NCBI RefSeq assembly: GCF_026210795.1
Contig: NC_089444.1
Location: 3,834,501-3,898,500, forward strand
Direction of reading: 5' to 3'
Length of the DNA: 64,000 bases
Origin: Rhizophagus irregularis
Lineage: Eukaryota > Glomeromycota > Glomeromycetes > Glomerales > Glomeraceae
This document shows, in pieces, positions 62,001-64,000 of this stretch (position 1 is its first letter; each line of letters starts with the position of its first letter). Both the position numbers and the translations under genes were made by a program. Under the pieces are notes generated by a model. The model saw nothing but the letters and a program-made list of their open reading frames with translations, ran no database searches and was not told where the DNA came from.

Positions 62001-63411
62001 ATTATAAAAGAAATATGTATGAAAAAGTTGCTTTAAAATGCTGGCATAACTCCGAGAATCCAATTGAATCCCTAATAAATGAGGTATAGCATTTCTACAT
62101 TATATTTTATTAGTGATTAATAATTTATTTATTTCTATTTTAATTGTATTTTAGGTTAAAAAACATACATCAAATAAATTTGGTAATTGGTCTTCTAAAA
62201 TTTATGGAATATCTCAAAATTCAGATACTAATGAATATATTTTGGTCTTTAATTGGACAAGTGGAAATGAGAAAATTGATGATTTCATTCAAGAAATGCA
62301 ATTTGAAGCAAATAATCCTGTCATAGTATATGAATGGATACCATATAATCAGTTTAATAAAATTAAGAAAATAGGTAAAGGCGGTTTTTCTACAATATAT
62401 TTAGCAATATGGAAGTATAATAAAGTTGCCTTAAAATGCTTGGACAACTCACAAATTCTCGTTAATGAATTACTAAATGAGGTATGAAATATTTCACAAT
62501 TTTCGATTATTATTCAATACACTCATATTTTATGTGGTAATATTTAATAGGTTAAGGCATATTCAACTAAAGTTCTTGAAAATAATAGTAGAATTCTAAA
62601 AGTATATGGAATACCTCAAGATCCAGATACATAAAATTATATTATTGTTCTTCAATATGCAGAAGGTGGAAATTTTAATAATTGGTTAAATACAAATGAA
62701 AATTATAAATTCTTTGATTGGGAAAATAAAATGCGAACATTATATAATATTGCGAGTGGTCTTAAAGAAATTCATGAAAAACACATGGTTCATCGTGATT
62801 TTCATACAGGAAATATATTATTTAATACACCTTCTATGGAAGAATATGCTAATAGAATATATATTTCGGATATGGGATTATGTGGAAAAGTTAGTGATAT
62901 CAATAAAACTAATATTTATGGAGTTATGCCTTATATGGCTCCTGAAGTATTAAGAGGAAAACCTTATACTCAAGCAGCAGACATCTATAGTTTTGGTATG
63001 ATTATGCATTTTGTAGCAGCTGGAATACAACCATTTAACAATCGTGCACATGATCATCATTTAGCATTAGATATCATTAATGGAATTAGGCCTGAAATAA
63101 ACGAGCCAGAAGCACCAAAAAGTTATATTAATTTAATGAAAGAGTGTTGGAATATCAATCCAGAAAATAGGCCCAATATAGCTGAATTAACTAAATCGCT
63201 TTGGTCAATAACCATTAAAAATTCTGAAATTGAAAGAGCAGAAAATTATAGGAATTTAGAACTTTCTTCTGAGTCGTTAAAGGAAGATAGACAAATAACT
63301 ACTCATCCTCAAGCTATTTATACATCTCGATTACTTAATCCTTTTACAGAAAATCTTCCAAAATATAATGATGGCCATTCTGAATGTTTAGATTGCGAAA
63401 TTCCAAAATAA
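59031..63411 (+). CDS. Kinase gene with eight tandem N-lobes and one C-lobe
   Basis: Nine exons in phase 0: 59031-59348, 59438-59845, 59917-60297, 60373-60747, 60821-61207, 61266-61631, 61709-62083, 62155-62481 and 62551-63411. Exon 1 carries a linker (DFIQEMRFKIKD) and an N-lobe (EWIPYDQF to LINK). Exons 2-8 each encode a hinge segment (IYGISQNPDTNDYILV), a linker (NWTSGNEKIDDFIQEMQLEI) and a further N-lobe. Exon 9 encodes the hinge, then the sole C-lobe: HRDFHTGN, DMG in place of DFG, YMAPEVL, and CWNINPENRP. Only the eighth N-lobe has a proper glycine loop (IGKGGFSTIY); most have NGFIT, NCFMT or similar, though the VAIK lysine (LKC) is kept in all but the first. An in-frame TAA at 62632-62634, where relatives have a Lys codon, ends translation at residue 1006. 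As written the product is a poly-N-lobe protein and the C-lobe is orphaned. The type is TKL-like, as is common in Rhizophagus. Confidence 0.85.
59438..62481 (+). repeat. Seven tandem exon duplications
   Basis: Exons 2-8 are 408, 381, 375, 387, 366, 375 and 327 nt, all divisible by three. Each opens after TTTTAG or a similar acceptor with an Ile/Val/Ala-Lys/Asn/Arg start and closes with a Glu codon followed by a GTA donor. The intervening introns are short (58-89 nt) and AT-rich. Symmetrical phase-0 exons can be duplicated without breaking the frame, which explains the array. Copies have diverged at many residues, so it is not a recent assembly artefact. Confidence 0.88.
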
Positions 63412-64000
63412 GTATATTGTACATAATCATTGTCGCAAATTTTTTTATTTAATATTTCAAATATAATTACTTATAGAACATTTGTAATGAAATAAATAAC
63501 TTTTTGTCCAACACTGCTGTATAGATATTATAGAGCTTTATAAATGTAAGAATTATTTTAAATAAATAAAATCAGTTTGTAATTGGGCAAATTAAAACAC
63601 AGCAGTGAGCTTGGAAATTGCCAGTTAATTTATAATTATACGTAATAATAGTACCTAAAATTTTAATATGTATTAATATGAATTCTGGTTAATTTATATA
63701 CAAAATTTCTTATTGCTAGCTTAGTATTATAAAAAAAATGTAAGAAAAGAAAACTGATTCAAAAATCATTAAAATTTAACAGTATTTTCATATTTTCTTA
63801 AAATTTACATAATAATTATAATTGAAACTTTAATATGTGATAGCGTAGATTCTAAAGAACAAATGGTTAAAATTTTATACTTTTAAGCTTTATATAACTA
63901 TATTAATTAAAAAATAAAATATTATTCAAAATTTTGTTTGACAGTTATGTAACAAAAATTCTTTTTGGTTTTTTTTAAATTAATGTAGTTGTATGAATCA
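63412..64000. other. Downstream of the kinase array, no gene seen
   Basis: AT-rich, with AATAAA at about 63491 and 63562 that could serve as polyadenylation signals for the array gene. Nothing else was seen. Confidence 0.4.

Noticed and set aside
1..64000. CRISPR arrays, bacterial operons, rRNA and tRNA genes
   Set aside because: No regularly spaced direct repeats with unique spacers, no co-directional intronless gene strings, and no T-arm or rRNA motifs were seen; the intron content is plainly eukaryotic.

Overview
The window is a stretch of a very AT-rich eukaryotic nuclear genome. Genes are split by many short GT-AG introns, and several introns carry recognisable branch sites. Families present are a BTB-BACK-TLDc protein, a protein kinase fused to Sel1 repeats, other tyrosine-kinase-like (TKL-type) kinases with an acidic or cysteine-rich N-terminal part, a ZNFX1/NFX1-type helicase, and a Crinkler (CRN) effector-like pseudogene. 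This combination is typical of arbuscular mycorrhizal fungi, and the best guess is Rhizophagus irregularis or a close relative. That assignment is inference from family content and style; no marker gene is present.

Layout. 1-8.5 kb: AT-rich DNA with decayed coding scraps and two short-palindrome repeat arrays. 8.56-9.34 kb (minus): a two-exon Gln/Asn-rich protein. 10.8-13.0 kb (plus): a seven-exon, 535-aa helical protein with a hydrophobic hairpin, followed 21 bp after its stop codon by a hAT-type non-autonomous transposon. 14.25-14.82 kb (plus): a small multi-exon membrane protein, only partly resolvable. 16.3-17.9 kb (minus): BTB-TLDc gene. 18.7-18.9 kb: kinase fragment. 20.2-22.4 kb (minus): kinase-Sel1 gene. 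22.6-28.7 kb: two more inverted-repeat transposons, coding scraps, a locus with good splice signals but no reading frame, and a broken BTB copy. 29.4-37.1 kb (plus): an 11-exon, 2288-aa ZNFX1-like helicase, which I could join in frame from start to stop. 37-43 kb: repeats and a second hAT copy. 43.4-44.6 kb (plus): a protein with only the C-terminal half of a kinase. 46.3-47.3 kb (plus): an Ile/Phe-rich membrane protein. 49.7-52 kb: a CRN-like pseudogene carrying a transposon. 52.9-58.3 kb: a dispersed repeat family and a minus-strand kinase that has only its N-lobe. 59.0-63.4 kb (plus): the most unusual locus, a nine-exon kinase gene.

The 59-63 kb gene. Eight successive exons each encode a kinase N-lobe. 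Exons 2-8 each repeat the same unit (hinge segment, linker, N-lobe), all bounded by phase-0 introns, and the ninth exon supplies the only catalytic C-lobe. Only the last N-lobe keeps a good glycine loop. An in-frame TAA lies between that N-lobe and the C-lobe, so as written the array would be made without its catalytic half.

The accessory genes belong to families expanded in this lineage: signalling kinases, BTB adaptors, RNA-surveillance helicases and effectors. They sit in transposon-rich DNA where exon duplication, gene breakage and MITE insertion are all visible.
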